Below, piece after piece: positions 36,325 to 46,568 of a DNA stretch of 64,000 nucleotides. The DNA is taken from contig NZ_CADIKM010000003.1 in the NCBI RefSeq assembly GCF_902859895.1, positions 186,001 to 250,000 of the forward strand. The letters run 5' to 3'. The stretch's first letter is position 1. Each line of letters starts with the position of its first letter. The notes beneath the pieces were generated by a model. The model made no database searches. It was not told where the DNA came from and was given only the letters and a program-made list of their open reading frames with translations. A program made the position numbers and the translations under genes. The DNA comes from Pararobbsia alpina. Lineage in GTDB: Bacteria; Pseudomonadota; Gammaproteobacteria; Burkholderiales; Burkholderiaceae.

Positions 36325-37389
36325 ATGCCTCTCGTTTCAATGCGCCAGCTGCTCGATCATGCAGCGGAGCACGGTTACGCGCTGCCTGCGTTTAATGTCA
36401 ACAACCTCGAACAGATCCAGGCGATCATGGCGGCGGCGGATGAAGTCAACGCCCCGGTGATCATGCAGGCCTCGGCGGGTGCCCGTAAATATGCGGGCGA
36501 GCCGTTTCTGCGCCATCTGATCGAAGCTGCGGTCGAGTCTTATCCTCATCTGCCAGTGGTCATGCATCAGGATCACGGCCAGTCGCCCGCAGTCTGTATC
36601 GCGGCGATGCGCAGCGGTTTCACGAGCGTCATGATGGACGGTTCGCTCGAGGAAGACGGCAAGTCGGTCGCGAGCTACGACTACAACGTCGCCGTGTCGC
36701 GCCGGGTGGTCGAGATGGCGCACGCTGTCGGGGTGACGGTTGAGGCTGAGCTCGGTGTGCTCGGCTCGCTCGAAACGATGAAAGGCGACAAGGAAGACGG
36801 CCACGGCGCGGATGGCATGATGACCCGCGAGCAGTTGCTGACCGACCCCGAGCAGGCTGCGGACTTCGTGCGCCAGACTCAATGCGATGCACTCGCTATC
36901 GCGATCGGCACTTCGCACGGCGCCTACAAATTCAGCAAGAAGCCCACCGGGGACATTCTCTCGATCGGTCGAATCAAGGAGATCCACGCACGGATTCCGA
37001 ACACGCACCTCGTGATGCACGGTTCGTCATCGGTCCCGCAGGACCTGCTCGCGGAGATCCGCGAGTTCGGCGGCGACATGCGGGAAACCTACGGCGTGCC
37101 CGTCGAGGAAATCCAGGAAGGCATCAAGCACGGGGTGCGCAAGGTCAATATCGATACTGACCTGCGCCTCGCGATGACCGGCGCGATCCGCCGCTACCTC
37201 GTCGAGAACCCGTCGAAGTTCGATCCGCGCGATTTCCTCAAGCCGGCGCGCGCGGCCGCCCAAGCCGTCTGCAAGGCGCGTTTTCTCGCGTTCGGCTGCG
37301 AAGGCATGGCCGGCCGGCTCAAACCGCTCGCGCTCGAGGCGCTTGCGGCGAAGTACAAGAAAGGTGAACTCACGCCGGTGATCCACTAA
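36325..37389 (+). CDS. fba: Class II fructose-bisphosphate aldolase (Calvin-cycle subtype)
   Basis: 354-aa zinc aldolase that splits fructose 1,6-bisphosphate. CCAAGGAG precedes the ATG. Seen: [35 protein letters not shown], zinc/catalytic [42 protein letters not shown] and [10 protein letters not shown]. These are features of the CbbA/class IIB-like subtype common in Burkholderia. It is transcribed with or after pyk and terminates at the hairpin 37489-37519. Confidence 0.97.
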   Translation: MPLVSMRQLLDHAAEHGYALPAFNVNNLEQIQAIMAAADEVNAPVIMQASAGARKYAGEPFLRHLIEAAVESYPHLPVVMHQDHGQSPAVCIAAMRSGFTSVMMDGSLEEDGKSVASYDYNVAVSRRVVEMAHAVGVTVEAELGVLGSLETMKGDKEDGHGADGMMTREQLLTDPEQAADFVRQTQCDALAIAIGTSHGAYKFSKKPTGDILSIGRIKEIHARIPNTHLVMHGSSSVPQDLLAEIREFGGDMRETYGVPVEEIQEGIKHGVRKVNIDTDLRLAMTGAIRRYLVENPSKFDPRDFLKPARAAAQAVCKARFLAFGCEGMAGRLKPLALEALAAKYKKGELTPVIH

Positions 37390-37488
37390 AGTACAGTACC
37401 GGCTGGGCCGCAGGCGGGCCCAGCTCGGGCTGCATGGCTTGCGGCTCAGGGGCTGGTGGATCCGGGCCTGGCCGTTTCAAGTTTTCAG

Positions 37489-37519
37489 TACGCCACCCGC
37501 TGTGCGCGGGTGGCGTTTT
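37489..37519 (+). terminator. Rho-independent terminator between fba and purC
   Basis: CGCCACCCG, loop CTGTGCG, CGGGTGGCG followed by TTTT; ends just 33 bases before the purC start. Confidence 0.85.
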
Positions 37520-37551
37520 CGATTCAACGTTTTACCGAAAGAAAGATTGCC

Positions 37552-38445
37552 ATGTCCTCGACTTTGTACGAATCCTCGCTTCATTCGCTCAAGCTGCTCG
37601 GCTCCGGCAAGGTGCGCGATAACTACGCGGTGGGCGACGACAAGCTGTTGATCGTCACGACTGACCGCCTGTCCGCGTTCGACGTGGTGATGGGCGAGCC
37701 GATTCCCGCAAAGGGCCGGGTACTGAACCAGATGGCGAACTTCTGGTTCGCGAAACTCGCTGGCATCGTGCCGAATCACCTGACGGGCATTGAACCCGAA
37801 TCGGTCGTCCAGCCCGACGAGATCGCGCAGGTCGAAGGCCGCGCGGTGGTCGTCAAGCGCCTCCAGCCGATCCTGGTCGAGGCGGTCGTGCGCGGCTATC
37901 TGGCCGGCAGCGGCTGGAAGGATTACCAGGCGACGGGCTCGGTCTGCGGTGTCAGGCTGCCGGCCGGCCTGCAGAACGCTCAGCAATTGTCCGAACCGAT
38001 CTTCACGCCCGCGGCCAAGGCCGAGATGGGCGAACACGACGAAAACATCTCGTTCGAGGACGTCGAGCAGCGCATCGGTGCCGAACTTGCCGCGAAGATT
38101 CGCGACGTGAGTATCAGGCTGTATAAGGAGGCGTCGATCTATGCCGCCACGCGCGGCATCATCATCGCCGACACCAAGTTCGAATTCGGGCTCGATGAAG
38201 CGGGAACGCTGCACCTGATGGACGAAGTGCTGACCGCCGATTCGTCGCGCTTCTGGCCTGCCGATCAGTACCAGGTTGGCAGCAATCCGCCGTCGTTCGA
38301 CAAGCAGTTCGTGCGCGACTGGCTCGAAACGCAGCCGTGGGGCAAGACCAAGCCGGCGCCGAAGCTGCCGGACGACGTGATCGAGAAGACCGCTGCCAAG
38401 TACCGCGAAGCGCTCGAGCGGCTGACCGGCGAGACGCTGCGTTGA
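37552..38445 (+). CDS. purC: SAICAR synthetase
   Basis: 297-aa ATP-dependent ligase joining aspartate to CAIR in purine synthesis. It is the longer, yeast-like PurC form. GAAAGAAAG precedes the ATG. Seen: [79 protein letters not shown] and [13 protein letters not shown]. Start of a purC-purE-purK run. Confidence 0.97.
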   Translation: MSSTLYESSLHSLKLLGSGKVRDNYAVGDDKLLIVTTDRLSAFDVVMGEPIPAKGRVLNQMANFWFAKLAGIVPNHLTGIEPESVVQPDEIAQVEGRAVVVKRLQPILVEAVVRGYLAGSGWKDYQATGSVCGVRLPAGLQNAQQLSEPIFTPAAKAEMGEHDENISFEDVEQRIGAELAAKIRDVSIRLYKEASIYAATRGIIIADTKFEFGLDEAGTLHLMDEVLTADSSRFWPADQYQVGSNPPSFDKQFVRDWLETQPWGKTKPAPKLPDDVIEKTAAKYREALERLTGETLR

Positions 38446-38520
38446 ACACGGAATGCGGAAAGGCGAATGAGCGGGCAGGGAGTGGCAGGCAATGAGGGGA
38501 AAGGGAACAAAGGAGGGCAT

Positions 38521-39015
38521 GTGAGCGATTCAGTACAGATTGGCGTGGTCATGGGGTCCAGTTCGGACTGGGACGTCATGCAGCACGCGGTCACGGTGCT
38601 CAAGGAGTTCGGCATCGCTCACGAAGCGAAGGTCGTGTCGGCGCACCGAATGCCCGACGAGATGTTCGACTACGCGGAAACGGCGCGCGCGCGCGGCCTG
38701 CAGGCGATCATCGCCGGTGCCGGCGGTGCGGCGCACCTGCCGGGTATGCTGGCGGCAAAGACCACCGTACCGGTGCTGGGCGTGCCCGTGCCGTCGAAAT
38801 ACCTGAAAGGGGTCGATTCACTGCATTCAATCGTGCAGATGCCGAAGGGCGTGCCGGTTGCGACATTCGCGATCGGCGAGGCGGGCGCGGCGAATGCCGC
38901 GTTGTTCGCGGTCGCGATGCTCGCGAACGGCTCACCCGAACTCGCCGCGAAGCTCGATGCTTTTCGTGTGCGACAGCGCGAGGCGGCGAGCAAGATGCAA
39001 TTGCCGCCGGTTTGA
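38521..39015 (+). CDS. purE: N5-carboxyaminoimidazole ribonucleotide mutase PurE
   Basis: 164 aa (E. coli 169). Moves the carboxyl group of N5-CAIR to give CAIR. I chose GTG 38521 because AAAGGAGG stands six bases upstream; an ATG at 38467 would add 18 Gly/Lys-rich residues. Seen: [55 protein letters not shown] and [20 protein letters not shown]. PurK follows after 19 bases and makes its substrate. Confidence 0.96.
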   Translation: MSDSVQIGVVMGSSSDWDVMQHAVTVLKEFGIAHEAKVVSAHRMPDEMFDYAETARARGLQAIIAGAGGAAHLPGMLAAKTTVPVLGVPVPSKYLKGVDSLHSIVQMPKGVPVATFAIGEAGAANAALFAVAMLANGSPELAAKLDAFRVRQREAASKMQLPPV

Positions 39016-39034
39016 TCCCGATTTTGCAGAGCAC

Positions 39035-40276
39035 ATGATGAGCATTTCTTCTTCGACTCCGGCCTCGATCGTCACGCCGGCCCCGGGCCTCGAACAAGGT
39101 TCCGCGCCAGCTGCCCCCTTGTTGCCCGGCGCATGGCTCGGCATGCTCGGCGGTGGCCAGCTCGGCCGGATGTTCTGTTTTGCCGCGCAGGCGATGGGCT
39201 ATCGCGTCGCGGTACTCGACCCCGATGGCCTGAGTCCGGCCGGCTCGGTCGCGGATCGCCATATCCGTGCGGCATTCGACGACCAGAACGCGTTGACCGA
39301 GCTTTCGAGGCTGTGCGCCGCGATCTCGACCGAATTCGAGAACGTGCCCGCCGCGAGCCTCGAGTTTCTCGCGCGCTCGAGTTTTGTCGCGCCGTCGGCG
39401 CGGTGCGTCGCCATCGCCCAGGATCGTGCGATCGAGAAGGCCTTTCTCGTTGAATGCGGCGTGCCCGTCGCGCCGCATGTCGTGATCGCATCGTCGGCGG
39501 CGCTCGCCGACATCGACGACGCGCCGCTCGATGCGGTGCTGCCGGGCATTCTCAAGACCGCGCGGCTGGGCTATGACGGCAAGGGTCAGGTGCGGGTCGC
39601 CAATGCGAATGAAGTGCGGCTCGCGCACGCCGACATGGGTGGCGTGCCCTGCGTGCTCGAAAAGCGCCTTGCGCTGGCCTATGAGGTCTCGGCACTCGTC
39701 GCGCGCGGCGCGGACGGCCGTTCGGTCGTCTATCCGCTGGCGGAGAATGTCCACCATCAGGGCATCCTTGCCGAAACCACCGTGCCGTCGCAACGAGCGA
39801 GCGCCGCGCTCGCCGCGCAGGCGCAGTCCGCCGCGCAGGCGATTGCCGCCCAGATGCACTATGTCGGCGTGCTGTGCGTGGAGTTCTTCGTGCTCGAGGA
39901 CGGTTCGCTGGTCGCCAACGAAATGGCGCCGCGTCCGCACAATTCCGGCCACTACACGGTCGATGCATGCGCGACGAGTCAGTTCGAGCAGCAGGTTCGC
40001 GCGATGACGGGGCTGCCGCTCGGCGATCCGCGCCAGCATTCGCCGGCCGTCATGCTCAATGTGCTCGGCGACGTCTGGTTCGAGGACGGTTCGGCGCGCA
40101 CGCCGCCCTGGCAGGACGTGGTCGCGCTGCCCGCGGCGCGGCTGCATCTGTACGCAAAGGAAGATGCGCGGCCGGGCCGCAAGATGGGTCACATCACGCT
40201 GACGGCCGCCACGGCCGAGGCTGCGCACGAAGCGGCGCGCGAGTGCCAGCGGCTGTTACGAATCGTGTTCGACTGA
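39035..40276 (+). CDS. purK: N5-carboxyaminoimidazole ribonucleotide synthetase PurK
   Basis: 413-aa ATP-grasp enzyme that carboxylates AIR to N5-CAIR. Two adjacent ATGs at 39035/39038. Seen: a ~30-residue Pro/Ser-rich lead, then [36 protein letters not shown], the ATP-grasp [34 protein letters not shown] and RKMGHITL near the end. The family is usually 355-400 aa; the N-terminal lead explains the surplus. It acts just before PurE. Confidence 0.97.
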   Translation: MMSISSSTPASIVTPAPGLEQGSAPAAPLLPGAWLGMLGGGQLGRMFCFAAQAMGYRVAVLDPDGLSPAGSVADRHIRAAFDDQNALTELSRLCAAISTEFENVPAASLEFLARSSFVAPSARCVAIAQDRAIEKAFLVECGVPVAPHVVIASSAALADIDDAPLDAVLPGILKTARLGYDGKGQVRVANANEVRLAHADMGGVPCVLEKRLALAYEVSALVARGADGRSVVYPLAENVHHQGILAETTVPSQRASAALAAQAQSAAQAIAAQMHYVGVLCVEFFVLEDGSLVANEMAPRPHNSGHYTVDACATSQFEQQVRAMTGLPLGDPRQHSPAVMLNVLGDVWFEDGSARTPPWQDVVALPAARLHLYAKEDARPGRKMGHITLTAATAEAAHEAARECQRLLRIVFD

Positions 40277-40350
40277 TGCGGCGTTTCATGCTGCAATGGG
40301 GCCGAACCATTCGGTGCGTCGAAGATGACAGAGCGAGCTGACTGAGTGAG

Positions 40351-41394
40351 ATGATCGAACGCGACCCCCCTCCGTTTTTGCAGCCGGACGCCGCCGGGAT
40401 TGCCGAGGCGGCCGCGATCCTGGATCGCGGCAAACTCCTCGCGTTCCCGTCCGAGACCGTTTATGGACTCGGCGCGGACGCCGAGGATGTCGATGCTGTC
40501 ATGCGGATCTACGAGGCGAAAGGCCGGCCGGCGACTCATCCGGTGATCGTCCACATTTCGCCGGATAGCGATCCGGGTTACTGGGTACATGAGCTGCCTC
40601 ATGCGGCCCGCCTGCTGATCGATGCATTCTGGCCTGGTCCGCTTACGCTGATCCTCAAGCGGGCGGCCCATATTCCCGACGTCGTGAGCGGCGGCCAGGA
40701 TTCGGTCGGCCTGCGCTGTCCGTCGCATCCGGTGGCGCAGGCGTTGCTGCGCGCGTTCGACGGGTTTCGCGAGGGGCACGGCGGCGTGGCGGGGCCGTCA
40801 GCCAATCGCTTTGGACACGTGAGTCCGACCACCGCGCAGCATGTGCGTGAGGAGTTTGGCAACGCGATTCCGATTCTCGATGGCGGTTCGTCCAAGGTCG
40901 GCATCGAGTCGACCATCCTCGATCTTTCAAGGGGATTTCCCGCGTTGCTGCGGCCTGGGCACCTGACGCCGCAGCAGCTTGCCGCCGTGCTCGGCGAGAT
41001 GCCGCGATTGCCCGACGGGAGCGATGCGTCCGCGCCGCGTGCTTCGGGCACGCTCAAGGCGCACTATGCGACGCGCACGCCGCTGGCCCTGCTGACCGCG
41101 GACGATATCGGCGCCATGGCGATCGAGCATGCGGGCGAGCGCATAGCGATTGTCGCGCGGCGCTCGGCAATCGGTGATATCGCAGACTTGCCGAACGTCG
41201 TGTTTGTTGCCGCGCCCGAGGATCCGTCGCAATACGCCCAGGCGCTCTACGGTCTGCTGCGCGAACTGGACCGCGGGGATCTCGAACGCATCTTGATCGA
41301 ACGATTGCCAGCGAGCCCCGCCTGGGCAGCCATCAACGACCGCCTCGGTCGCGCGGCCGCCGCCTTCGACGACAACCTGCCGGTTGACGATTGA
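40351..41394 (+). CDS. tsaC: L-threonylcarbamoyladenylate synthase (Sua5 long form)
   Basis: 347 aa. Makes threonylcarbamoyl-AMP for the t6A37 modification of ANN-decoding tRNAs. The N-terminal YrdC domain shows GGIAEAAAILDRGKLLAFP-like residues (AEAAAILDRGKLLAFPSETV), YGLGADAEDVDAVMRIYEAK, GRPATHPVIVH and SANRFGHVSPTTAQHV. A C-terminal Sua5 domain follows after residue ~210 (SGTLKAHYATRTPLALL). This two-domain form is longer than E. coli TsaC (190 aa). Fifth gene after the terminator-bounded purine run. Confidence 0.93.
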   Translation: MIERDPPPFLQPDAAGIAEAAAILDRGKLLAFPSETVYGLGADAEDVDAVMRIYEAKGRPATHPVIVHISPDSDPGYWVHELPHAARLLIDAFWPGPLTLILKRAAHIPDVVSGGQDSVGLRCPSHPVAQALLRAFDGFREGHGGVAGPSANRFGHVSPTTAQHVREEFGNAIPILDGGSSKVGIESTILDLSRGFPALLRPGHLTPQQLAAVLGEMPRLPDGSDASAPRASGTLKAHYATRTPLALLTADDIGAMAIEHAGERIAIVARRSAIGDIADLPNVVFVAAPEDPSQYAQALYGLLRELDRGDLERILIERLPASPAWAAINDRLGRAAAAFDDNLPVDD

Positions 41395-41396
41395 AG

Positions 41397-41545
41397 GTCT
41401 GCGACTGATGACCTGCGATCCGCAATTCGCGGCTTGCGACCCGCCACCCGCCACCCGCCACCCGCCACCCGCCACCTGTGACCTGTGACCGGGGACCGGG
41501 GACCGGCGAGCGGCGAGCGTCGATCTGCAACTGACGATCGCCGGC
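41397..41545. repeat. Degenerate heptanucleotide tandem repeat tract
   Basis: Immediately after the tsaC stop the sequence is phased in 7-bp units: five exact CCGCCAC units (about 41441-41475), two CTGTGAC, two CGGGGAC, two CGGCGAG, and flanking diverged units (CTGCGAT, CCGCAAT, TTGCGAC, CTGCAAC). The consensus is roughly C-N-G-N-N-A-N/C. It occupies the convergent tsaC/GDSL spacer. It is not a CRISPR array: no spacers and no 25-40 bp repeat. Confidence 0.8.
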
Positions 41546-41569
41546 GCTTCGTGACGTGGTATCTCGTCG

Positions 41570-42670
41570 TTATTTCAATCCGTATTTCGCATTGATCACG
41601 GACTCGGCATAGGTCGCGAACACCTGGTACAGGTGTGTCGTCGGGTGGAGCTGATCGGCGAACATATACGTCTGATCGGCATTCGGCGCGACCAGCGTCT
41701 GCGGCGAGCAGAACAGTGCGCTGCCGAAAGCACTCGGATTTGGCTGTCCGTCAGCGGTCGCCTTGGCGATCATCTGCCCGAGATTACAGGCTGTCGCGGT
41801 ATTGCTGACCGTAAACCCGTCTGACTGGAACGTACCCAACTCATTGTGCAGCCAGGTCTGCGTATCGATGAACGCGATTTTGTCCATCAGCCCGGGTTGG
41901 GCATTGAGCGTCCCCGCGAGCGTCTGATTGAACAAGAGGACGAGCGGGGCGAACACGGAGGCACTCAGCGTCGGATTGGTCGACAGGGTCGTCAGGGGTG
42001 TTTCGGCGAGATTCGGCACGCTTGCAACGGCGACATGGGTCGCGCCCGCCTGCACGATCGTGGCGACCAGCGCGGCGAGATCAGTGGCTGCCTTCCCCAC
42101 AGCGGTACCGACGGCCGCTTGAGTGGCGGTACCGGCCTGGAGCGCGATCGCGCCCTGGATGATGTCGTTCGCGCCGCCCTGGATCAGCACGAGCTGATTG
42201 CCGTTGAAGCCGCCATGCATCGCAATGTAGTTCTGTACCTGATCGTGTACGGGCACGGTCAGCGCAGCTGCGTTGGTCGCCGCCGCGCCGCCGGTCACGA
42301 GCGCACCGCCCTGAGCGTAGCCATAGCCGTTCGGATTGTTGATGACAGGTGCGCCGAAACCGCCCGTCTGGGCCGCGACCAGGGTGCCACCGTAGAAGTT
42401 TGCGACATCCTGCGTCCATACCTGGCCCGGATTGGTCGTGAAGCGGCCGCCGCCGAATTCGAGGGCGATGTTCGGTGCATAGGTGCCGACGTCCGAGAGG
42501 CTGTCTCCGAACGAGACGACCTGCAGGCTAGTCGTCGAGACCGGCGTCGCCGGGGCGGGCGTGTTGTCGTCGCCGCCGCCGCATGCGTTCAGCGTCGCGG
42601 CCAGCGAGACTGCCGCGATGCCTTGCGCCGTGCGCAATGCCCAATGGGAAAGCCGGGGGGGAAACTTCAT
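41570..42670 (-). CDS. SGNH/GDSL-family lipoprotein esterase
   Basis: 366-aa secreted hydrolase. AGGAGC stands before the ATG ending at 42670. It has a signal peptide with lipobox SLAATLNAC (lipidated Cys), then a Pro/Thr linker. Catalytic blocks: VSFGDSLSDVGTYAP (nucleophile Ser), Gly of the oxyanion region, QGGANDIIQG (block III), and FADQLHPTTHLYQ with Asp and His (block V). Likely outer-membrane or periplasmic esterase/lipase. The tetracysteine-poor sequence and Ala/Thr richness fit Burkholderia GDSL lipases. Converges on tsaC. Confidence 0.93.
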   Translation of the reverse strand: MKFPPRLSHWALRTAQGIAAVSLAATLNACGGGDDNTPAPATPVSTTSLQVVSFGDSLSDVGTYAPNIALEFGGGRFTTNPGQVWTQDVANFYGGTLVAAQTGGFGAPVINNPNGYGYAQGGALVTGGAAATNAAALTVPVHDQVQNYIAMHGGFNGNQLVLIQGGANDIIQGAIALQAGTATQAAVGTAVGKAATDLAALVATIVQAGATHVAVASVPNLAETPLTTLSTNPTLSASVFAPLVLLFNQTLAGTLNAQPGLMDKIAFIDTQTWLHNELGTFQSDGFTVSNTATACNLGQMIAKATADGQPNPSAFGSALFCSPQTLVAPNADQTYMFADQLHPTTHLYQVFATYAESVINAKYGLK

Positions 42671-43142
42671 GGTTGCTCCTCGCATGTTTGCGTAATAGTT
42701 ATTTGCAGCCTGATCAGTCCACCCGGTCTCCCATATGGACAAGATTAAGCGGGGGCTGCCTGTCCCAAGAATTGGTTTTTTTTACTCAATTCCTATGTCG
42801 GGATGCTCATTAATTTGCGGGCACGCCCTTTCTCGAAAAAATCGCCATTAAAGCCTGCAGGATTCGCACGAACGTTTTTTTCGATATGAAGCGAAGCGTA
42901 CAACGCGTCCCCGCTGAAACCCATAGAGGATTGTTTCGAATCGGGGAGGGTTGGCTTGCAAGGGAGAGCGGGTCGAAGAAGGGGCTCATAAGCCCAAATG
43001 CATTTTCAATATTTTTGATGTGTAATTTTTCTGAAAGTGTGTGGTTTTGGAGACACGCGATTATGTTTGCTCGCATGGTCGCGAGTGCTGCGCTACTGTG
43101 CATTCCGTACCGATGCTCATTAACAAAATCGTGGAGAGCTGA
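42671..43142. other. Divergent spacer GDSL esterase/porin
   Basis: 472 bp, notably AT-rich around 42770-42800 and 42990-43060, consistent with promoters of both genes. An 86-codon plus-strand frame (42886-43146) overlaps the porin start and lacks a ribosome site and any family features, so it is not called. Confidence 0.45.
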
Positions 43143-44354
43143 ATGAAACGACTGTCACTGTCTACTCTTTCGCTGTCGCTGCTGGCTGCAACGGGCGCGG
43201 CACACGCACAATCGAGCGTAACCCTTTACGGTGTAATCGACACATCGCTCAGCTTCATTCATAACACGCAAGGCGCGGGCCAAGGGTCCACGACTGGCGG
43301 TACACGCAACCTATGGGTGCTGGGAAACAACAGCTTCGGTAACCTGTCGGGCTCGCGTTTCGGCATGAAGGGCAATGAAGATCTGGGCGGCGGTCTGTCA
43401 GCGATCTTCACCTTGGAAGGCGGTTTCAACCCGAGCACGGGCCAATCGGGCCAAGGCAGCACACTGTTCGGCCGCCAGGCTTTCGTCGGCCTGAGCAGCA
43501 ACACGGCAGGTACGCTCACTCTCGGTCGCCAATATGACCCGCTCGTCGATCTGGTTCAACCGCTCACGGAAGACAACTACTTCGGCTCGGCGTTCGCAAC
43601 GGTCGGCGACATCGACAACTACGACAACAGTTCGCGTACGAACAACGCCATCAAGTACTTGTCGCCGACGATCGCCGGCTTCCAGTTCGAAGGCATGTAC
43701 GCGCTGGGCGGCGTAGCAGGCACGACGGGTTCGAATCAATCGTGGGCTGCGGCCCTGGCCTACAACAATGGCCCGATTGGCATCGCCGCAGGCTACTGGT
43801 TCTCGGATAACGCCAATACCCTCGGCGCTCCGCGCACCGGCTGGACGAGCACCTCGTCGAACACGTTCGACGGAGCACCGAATCTCGGCTACGTCACGGC
43901 GAAGTCGCTTGGCGTGGCGCGTGTCGCAGGCCAATACGTCGCGGGTCCGTTCACGATGGGCCTGGCCTACAGCAACGCGCAATACAAGCCGGATGCAGCG
44001 TCCTTGTACGGCTCGACCGAAAAATACAACACGGGGCAAGGCTGGCTGAACTACCAGGCTACCTCGGCGCTGCTGGCGGGTGTCGGTTATAGCTACACGA
44101 AGTCGAGCGGCGACACGGACGCGACCTACCATCAAGTCTCGGTGGGTGCGGACTACTCGCTATCCAAGCGTACCGACATCTATGTTACGGCTGCCTACCA
44201 GCACGCCAGCGGAGAAACGCGGGCGACGGTGACCAACCCCGACGGCACAACCACCACGGTGGTAACGGCCGCGCAAGCTTCGATCGGTTCGTACGGCTAC
44301 AACGGTACGAACACGCAAGAGCTCGTGAACCTGGGTCTGCGTCACAAGTTCTAA
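43143..44354 (+). CDS. Gram-negative general porin (OpcP/Omp38-like)
   Basis: 403-aa outer-membrane trimeric porin for small hydrophilic solutes. Signal peptide LSLSLLAATGAAHA cut before QSSVTLYGVIDTSLSF, the canonical Burkholderia porin start. Further porin features: GSRFGMKGNEDLGGGLSAIF, LFGRQAFVGLSSN, TLTLGRQYDPL with barrel strands throughout, and a C-terminal LVNLGLRHKF ending in Phe. Monocistronic, with its own terminator at 44378. Confidence 0.97.
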   Translation: MKRLSLSTLSLSLLAATGAAHAQSSVTLYGVIDTSLSFIHNTQGAGQGSTTGGTRNLWVLGNNSFGNLSGSRFGMKGNEDLGGGLSAIFTLEGGFNPSTGQSGQGSTLFGRQAFVGLSSNTAGTLTLGRQYDPLVDLVQPLTEDNYFGSAFATVGDIDNYDNSSRTNNAIKYLSPTIAGFQFEGMYALGGVAGTTGSNQSWAAALAYNNGPIGIAAGYWFSDNANTLGAPRTGWTSTSSNTFDGAPNLGYVTAKSLGVARVAGQYVAGPFTMGLAYSNAQYKPDAASLYGSTEKYNTGQGWLNYQATSALLAGVGYSYTKSSGDTDATYHQVSVGADYSLSKRTDIYVTAAYQHASGETRATVTNPDGTTTTVVTAAQASIGSYGYNGTNTQELVNLGLRHKF

Positions 44355-44377
44355 GCGTCTAGTCGCTTGTTGCAAGG

Positions 44378-44416
44378 AAAGCCAGTCAGTGGTTTCACCA
44401 CTGACTGGCTTTTATT
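44378..44416 (+). terminator. Rho-independent terminator of the porin gene
   Basis: AAAGCCAGTCAGTGG, loop TTTCA, CCACTGACTGGCTTTT: a 15-bp perfect stem followed by T-rich sequence, just after the porin stop. Confidence 0.92.
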
Positions 44417-44623
44417 TTTCCTGGGTTCGAAAATTACCGCTTTGCAAACCTGCATGTAACAGGATCGGTAACTTCTGCTGATTCATACGCGCAGCGCAAT
44501 CGCGTAGTCGGAGTCACAGGCCGATGCTGCACTCCAATGCCACGCCCCGTGCCGCAGCGTTATATCCCGCCTCATGCCGCAGCGCCACACCACACCCCAT
44601 GCCGCTGCATGCTGCCCCCGCGC

Positions 44624-46339
44624 TCAACGCGCCGACTTGTAGATCCATTCGAGCAGCGCATCGTGGGCCGCGCGCCCGGCCTCGGAGCGGGGATCGTTGA
44701 TGAAGCTCACGACCACGTAGCTATTGCCGTCCTGGCTTGCGACATAGCCGGCGATCGCCCGGACATCGGACAAGGTGCCCGTCTTGATATGCGCATTGCC
44801 GACCACGGGCTGATTGGCCAGGCGGTGGCGCATCGTGCCGTCGACGCCGGCGATCGGCAGCGACTCCACGAAGGCCTGCGCGACCGGGCTTGAGTTGGCG
44901 GCCTGCAGCAATTCCGCGAGACCCACCGCCGTGATGCGTTCGTCGCGCGAAAGCCCCGAGCCGTTGTCGAGCACGAGATCGGGAATGGCCAGGTGGTTGG
45001 CGATCAGCCAGGTATGAACTGCCGCGGCGGCATTCGCCGTTGTCGCGGGCGCCTTGGCCTGGACCGCGCCGATCGTGAGGAACAGATTGCGCGCCATCAC
45101 ATTGTTCGAGAACTTGTTGATGTCGCGCACGATGTCCCTCAGCGGCGGGCTCTGGTGCAGGCCGACTGACTTTGCGCTCTCAGGTGTCGCACCCTCGCGG
45201 ATCGTGCCGTGAAAGGTGCCGCCGGTCTGCTTCCAAAGTGCGAGGAAGCCGCCGCCGAAGAAGGTCGTGTGGTCGAGCACCGCGATATTGGTCACATGGT
45301 CGCCACAGCGCGCCGAATAGTCGCCTGAGAACACCGCGTCGACCGTGCCGTCCGGCTGAGGTGTGAGATCGGGTGTCAGCGCGACGCCGACGCAGGGTCC
45401 GCGGCTCAGACGCAGCTGGTTGCTCACATGCAGTTGTGCGAGCGGCGGCAAGACGTCGATGTCGACCTGCCGCGTCGCGTCGTCCGGACGGAGCGTGAAC
45501 GACAGGGACTTGAACGCGTAGAGCAGGGGATCGGGCCCGACGTTGTACGGCGCGTTCGCATCGTCGTCGAGCGGCGGCGCATTGCGTGTCGAATCGGCGA
45601 AATAGCGCTTGTCGAGGACGAGATCGCCTTCAAGGTCGACGATGCCGGCCTCGTGGATCTGGTTGACGAGGTCGATCAGCTCTTCGGGTACGAGCTTCGG
45701 ATCGCCACTTCCCTCGACATAGAGATTGCCGTGCAGGACACCGCCGACCAGGTTGCCGTCGGCATAGGCCCGGGTTTTCCAGCGAAAGTCGGGGCCGAGC
45801 ATCGACAGGCCGGAGAAGGTCGTCACGAGCTTCATCGTCGAGGCGGGCTGCATCGGCTTGTCGCCGTTGACATCGATCAGCGGCGCCGTCGAGCCGATCT
45901 TTTCGACATAGATGCTGACGGACGACAAAGGAATATGTTCGCGTGCGAGCGCCGCGGTCACGACCGGCGGCAGTTGCTGGATAGCCGGCAGCACGATGCG
46001 CGTGCGTTTGTGCAGCGACGGTCTGGCGCCCGATTCATTCCCGACCTTGTTGCCCGAGACGCGGGCGCTCGCCTGCGCCTCGGCGGTCGCGAGCAGCGAG
46101 GCACCGAGCACCAGGCCGACGAACCATCGACGGTCGGAAAACGGGGAAAGCCGGGAACGCCGGGAACGCGTCGAAACGGGCAACGTTGCCAAGAGAGGGA
46201 ACGATGCGCAAGCACGGGACAATGCGGCAGCAACGAACGACGTGGCAGCGCGGGACCACGCGAAAACAGGAGTGACGGCGGAAGCAGGAGAAAGCGCGAG
46301 GCGCGGGACGGATAGGGGCGGGCGAAAAACAAAAGGCAT
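44624..46339 (-). CDS. dacB: D-alanyl-D-alanine carboxypeptidase/endopeptidase (PBP4)
   Basis: Peptidase S13 family enzyme that trims or cleaves peptidoglycan cross-links in the periplasm. Seen: the SxxK motif in MQPASTMKLVTTFSGL, the SxN motif in NKFSNNVMARNLFL and the KTG motif in HIKTGTLSDVRAIAGY, plus the inserted domains typical of PBP4 (NLYVEGSGDPKLVPEELIDL). The start is uncertain: ATG at 46339 gives 571 aa with a long Arg/Ser/Pro-rich leader before the signal-like FVGLVLGASLLATAEAQA. The real start may be a non-ATG codon nearer that segment. Divergent from the two-component genes. Confidence 0.9.
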   Translation of the reverse strand: MPFVFRPPLSVPRLALSPASAVTPVFAWSRAATSFVAAALSRACASFPLLATLPVSTRSRRSRLSPFSDRRWFVGLVLGASLLATAEAQASARVSGNKVGNESGARPSLHKRTRIVLPAIQQLPPVVTAALAREHIPLSSVSIYVEKIGSTAPLIDVNGDKPMQPASTMKLVTTFSGLSMLGPDFRWKTRAYADGNLVGGVLHGNLYVEGSGDPKLVPEELIDLVNQIHEAGIVDLEGDLVLDKRYFADSTRNAPPLDDDANAPYNVGPDPLLYAFKSLSFTLRPDDATRQVDIDVLPPLAQLHVSNQLRLSRGPCVGVALTPDLTPQPDGTVDAVFSGDYSARCGDHVTNIAVLDHTTFFGGGFLALWKQTGGTFHGTIREGATPESAKSVGLHQSPPLRDIVRDINKFSNNVMARNLFLTIGAVQAKAPATTANAAAAVHTWLIANHLAIPDLVLDNGSGLSRDERITAVGLAELLQAANSSPVAQAFVESLPIAGVDGTMRHRLANQPVVGNAHIKTGTLSDVRAIAGYVASQDGNSYVVVSFINDPRSEAGRAAHDALLEWIYKSAR

Positions 46340-46568
46340 TGGATCGAGGCCAGGCGGACTGGGTGAAACCGAACAAGTGCAAACCGGGTCCGGACCGGAC
46401 AATCCGGACCGACAGGCAAGCGGCGCCACGCGAGCGGCGGCGGCCGTGCTGCATGCTGGAGCCGTCGCGCGCCTGCGATGGATCATTGTAGAGATAAAAT
46501 CACCGGAACCGTGTGCGGGGATGGCGATCCGTACCGTCTTGCCGATGCCACGTTCAGAGGACCTAGCC

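Noticed and set aside
34722-36326. 534-codon antisense frame over pyk
   Set aside because: Mirror of pyruvate kinase coding bias; sequence is Arg/His/Asp repeats typical of shadow frames.
38708-40228. 506-codon antisense frame over purE/purK
   Set aside because: Overlaps two well-identified genes completely and has shadow composition.
41441-41475. CRISPR array
   Set aside because: Units are 7 bp with no spacers; a simple tandem repeat.
42886-43146. 86-codon frame upstream of the porin
   Set aside because: Overlaps the porin start, lies in an AT-rich promoter region and has no ribosome site or family match.
45428-46315. 295-codon plus-strand frame opposite dacB
   Set aside because: Shadow of PBP4 coding sequence with no independent support.
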